From positions 15,353,125 to 15,417,124 of the forward strand of contig NC_061869.1 in NCBI RefSeq assembly GCF_907164915.1: a stretch of 64,000 nt of DNA, in the 5' to 3' direction. This document shows, in pieces, positions 61,357 through 64,000 of this stretch (position 1 is the stretch's first letter; every line of letters begins with the position of its first letter). The translations under genes and the position numbers were made by a program. Below the pieces are notes generated by a model. The model worked only from the letters and a program-made list of their open reading frames with translations, had not been told where the DNA came from and made no database searches. This DNA comes from Impatiens glandulifera (taxonomy: Eukaryota; Streptophyta; Magnoliopsida; Ericales; Balsaminaceae).

Positions 61357-62203
61357 ACTTGTAATGTAACGTCTCAAAATATCTCGGTTCTCGATTTTTA
61401 ATTTATTTTAAAATTTTTAATATTTTTTTATTCCCGAATTTATTTTATATTATAGAGTCGCCACCTATTTTTTTATTTTTAAATTTGGAAATGTTTTGCG
61501 TAACTAAACGCTTATTTGAGATTCTGTTTTTTATTTTGGACTTTCCTACTTTCGAGAAATAACTTTCGCGCTTACTCCTCTGATCTCGACATAAAAATTT
61601 TGGTTTTACTTTTTACACTTTTAATTTATAAACGATATAAATATTAATTATTGAAGATATTGAATTTCAAAATTTTAATCATATATCTTGAGATAGGGTT
61701 TAATATAATTTGTAATGAAAAAATAACAAACTAAGAAAGTTAGTTTTAGATAGAATATAAAAACTGTTTTTTTTTTTTAACTTTTGTGATGTAATTTTTT
61801 TTTAATTAAGTAGAACTAGAATAACACATGTGTACACAACATGACAATGACCCCTCTTCAACTCAAAGAGTTTTCAGATTGAATCAAACTCGTAACTTTT
61901 TCATCCTTTAAATCGGTTTTAATCACTAAACTACCTTGATGAGTTGGGATTTAAAGATTATTTATACCATCTTTTTAGATGGATTTGGCATGTTGTTGAG
62001 CTCGGCTCCTGCTTTGTTGTTTGGGGTGAGCTAATAGTCCAGGCTAGTTTGGTTTAGGCTTTTGGCTTAAACCAAAGTGACTTAAGTCTTTTTTGACTTT
62101 TATTTTTACATTTCTTAAAAGTAAATAGTCTAAAATTATTATTAATCTATTTTTATTAATTTAAATTGGGTAGTGTAAAATTTAAGGATCGGCAACACCT
62201 CTC
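61357..62203. mobile_element. Insertion of ~850 bp specific to segment copy 2
   Basis: Copy 1 aligns on both sides (AAAATACA(T)CACTTG and ATAAxxAATAxTxxGGxAAGA) with nothing between. The insert has AACGTCTCAAAATATCTCGG at its left and GGATCGGCAACACC at its right, and includes GGCTAGTTTGGTTTAGG-type sequence also seen near 60900. No coding frame or clear termini; possibly a retroelement LTR fragment. Confidence 0.5.
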
Positions 62204-62754
62204 GATAATTAATAATCTGGAAAGAAGATACCACATACACATCAAAGTATAAAAAATCATTTATATTGTGACTACTGTTTCTTTTCGGATGTTAAATCTT
62301 TATGACACCCTTTTTTTTTATGTCAAGATCCAAAATCCATTTGATCATTTGTTTTGTTATAGATGAGATTCAAGGCTTAATTATATGGTTATGACTTTTC
62401 CAATATTTCCATTTTTGTGTTGAATAAATTTTAATGTTGGTAAGTATCTTTGATTGTTTTTTTTTTTTTTTTTTTTTGTCTTTTTTGTCATTGTTGTTTG
62501 CTTTTGTTTATTCATTTATAAACTTAGTTATTGATGTTTTCTTAAGTCTTAACCATCTTTATAGAATAATTCTTGTTAAAAAAACCCATAAAATGCAAAG
62601 AGAGACAAAACAAATATTTCATTATATTTAATCACCATTACCACAGTTTATTTGATCACTCTTACAATCATAAAGCATAATTTGGTTAAGGCATGTTTAT
62701 AGATCAACCTTTGGCATAATCCAAATCATTCTTAAAATATAGGTATTAGAAATT

Positions 62755-63171
62755 TCAATTAACCCTTGCATCTTGAAATTTAGGAGCTCCAACATTTGTA
62801 ACAGTAATACCTTTTTGAAGTACATCAAATTTTGGTGGTAAAATGCAGGAACACTTATTTTTATAGCACGTCGGTATTTGCATGACAAAACGACATTTAC
62901 ATTCTTCTTGATTCTTACATGCAAAGGTCTCTGAAAATAAAAGTCCTAAATATACCAAATGGTCAAGAGTTAGAGCAATTAGTCATAGTCAATTAATTCA
63001 ATTGTTAAAATAGAATTGTGAAATTCATAATTAGTTACTTTAAATAAGTTTTTTCATTTTCTTCTTTATGTGTAAACAATAAAAATGTTATAATATGAAT
63101 TAATAGAGATGAAGATAGAATATACCTAAGAAAATTAGGAAGAAAATCATCTTAAGAGCCCTCTTCTCCAT
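62755..63171 (-). CDS. Defensin-like secreted cysteine-rich peptide, copy 2
   Basis: Two exons: 63171-63126 and 62930-62755, with the same 46 bp first exon, phase-1 GT-AG intron and 176 bp second exon as the 12 kb gene, so also 73 residues. The signal exon begins MEKRALKM with the core FFLIFL. The mature part has C-x5-C-x-C-x8-C-x4-C-x-C, spacing identical to copy 1. PPKFD and KFQDA are also kept, while residues between cysteines differ widely. Conserved frame, cysteines and splice sites despite many substitutions argue for selection on a secreted DEFL-type peptide. The intron is 195 bp and lacks the MITE of copy 1. Function unknown. Confidence 0.82.
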
Positions 63172-63261
63172 ATCACTAATTTAGTTAAAATTAAGAGAAA
63201 GATATAGTACTTCTTTTTCGTTTTCAGTGATGTTTCAATATTTTTTTTCTTTATATGAGGT

Positions 63262-63274
63262 CTATATATATATT
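63262..63274 (-). promoter_or_regulatory. Probable TATA region of DEFL copy 2
   Basis: On the minus strand, AATATATATATAG ~90 bp upstream of the ATG, the counterpart of the copy 1 TATA-like element; a CATATAAAG lies ~15 bp further downstream. Confidence 0.4.
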
Positions 63275-63593
63275 TGAAAATGGAAATATTTTATGATGGT
63301 AAAATTAAAATAAAGGTTATTTCATGTCTTCCCATTTAATTTTTAGTCAAGATTGGTTGGAAACGGTCATTTCATATCTTCCCATTTATTTTTGAAGTCA
63401 AGTTTGTTTGGTTGAAAATTATGTCATCTTCATCTTTTATATATTATAAAATATAATAAAATACAAAAAAATTTCTCACTTCATTAATTCATATATAAAT
63501 ATTTATATTTTCTCTCATAAAATATAATATATTCCTATTCAAATTAACTTTTATATTTATATATATAAATTATATAAATATAATATAAATTAA

Positions 63594-63596
<3 letters not shown>

Positions 63597-63639
<43 letters not shown>
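63597..63639. repeat. (TA)n microsatellite
   Basis: About 21 TA units in the tail of duplicated segment copy 2. Confidence 0.95.
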
Positions 63640-63640
<1 letters not shown>

Positions 63641-64000
63641 TCTTTTCTTACTTTTTAACTTGTAGTTAAATATATATAATAATAGCTTAAATATATATAT
63701 ATATATCACATAAATGTATAAAATAATTTATTTAAATATATAAAGAATTATTTATTTATATATATATATATATTATTTTCTTATATTTTTCACCTAGTTC
63801 TATCTATAAATTCCAAAATTATATATAAATTTTCAAAACTAACTTCAAAGCTTACATTTTCGCGCACTTATTGAAAATATCAAAAATTATATTTTGGAGT
63901 GAGCTACAAAAAAAACATGTCATATGTAGGAAGAATAGAGCTTGTGAAAAGAGTTACTATGAGAAGCATTGACTATTTTATGTTTTCTTTTTTTAAAATC

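Larger units (their letters stand above)
61240..63800. repeat. DEFL-bearing duplicated segment, copy 2
   Basis: Homologous to 11310-13480 in the same orientation. Shared AGAGACAAATTCTTATAAT at the left edge, TTAAATCTTTATGA, the gene, the TTATTTCAT repeats and the AT-rich tail with CTATCTATA. It carries an extra ~850 bp at 61357-62203 and lacks the intronic MITE. Confidence 0.8.

Overview
This is an AT-rich stretch of a eudicot nuclear genome, mostly transposable elements. Three small secreted cysteine-rich peptide genes (defensin-like, DEFL) are the only host genes that look intact. Plant origin follows from the element types (CACTA with tnp2/DUF4216 transposase, Mutator-like with Ulp1, hAT, Ty1/copia, Ty3/gypsy, L1-type LINEs, a Tourist-like MITE) and from the captured plant genes (CSLD-type cellulose synthase-like, SWI3A-like, BAHD acyltransferase). 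The species cannot be named from the sequence alone.

Layout. 1-1.1 kb: element with ~190 bp inverted arms. 2.9-8.85 kb: nest of a CACTA remnant, a probable hAT remnant and a 4.9 kb CACTA (TSD TGT) that carries fragments of two unrelated host genes, SWI3A-like and CSLD5-like. 11.3-13.5 kb: segment with a two-exon DEFL gene (minus) and an intronic Tourist-like MITE. 14.5-22.3 kb: structurally complete CACTA transposon (TSD ATT) with ~20 subterminal repeats at each end, a broken TNPD-type transposase, an apparently intact six-exon TNPA-like gene, and a captured promoter plus signal-peptide exon. 26.3-26.7 kb: another DEFL gene (plus). 28.4-28.9 kb: BAHD pseudogene. 31-43 kb: layered complex, in which a degraded minus-strand copia has one LTR split by an hAT element; the hAT is filled with a palindromic minisatellite and itself split by a LINE. 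The paralogous LTR holds a second small copia and gives an empty site for the hAT. 46.6-51.0 kb: LINE ORF1 remnant and Ty3/gypsy integrase remnant. 51.0-56.3 kb: Mutator-like element with convergent Ulp1-like protease and mudrA remnants. 57-60.8 kb: degraded minus-strand copia interrupted by a 283 bp tandem duplication. 61.2-63.8 kb: second copy of the DEFL segment, without the intronic MITE.

The DEFL genes share one architecture: a short signal-peptide exon, a phase-1 intron and a cysteine-rich second exon. Two are diverged duplicates about 50 kb apart in the same orientation. Most other open frames are remnants of element proteins. The items most worth a second look are the two-gene capture in the 3.4-8.3 kb CACTA, the promoter/signal-peptide capture in the 14.5 kb CACTA, the palindromic array in the hAT, and the ATGCATTTTCG-type repeat clusters confined to the Mutator-like element. 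All assignments come from reading motifs by eye; no database search was possible.
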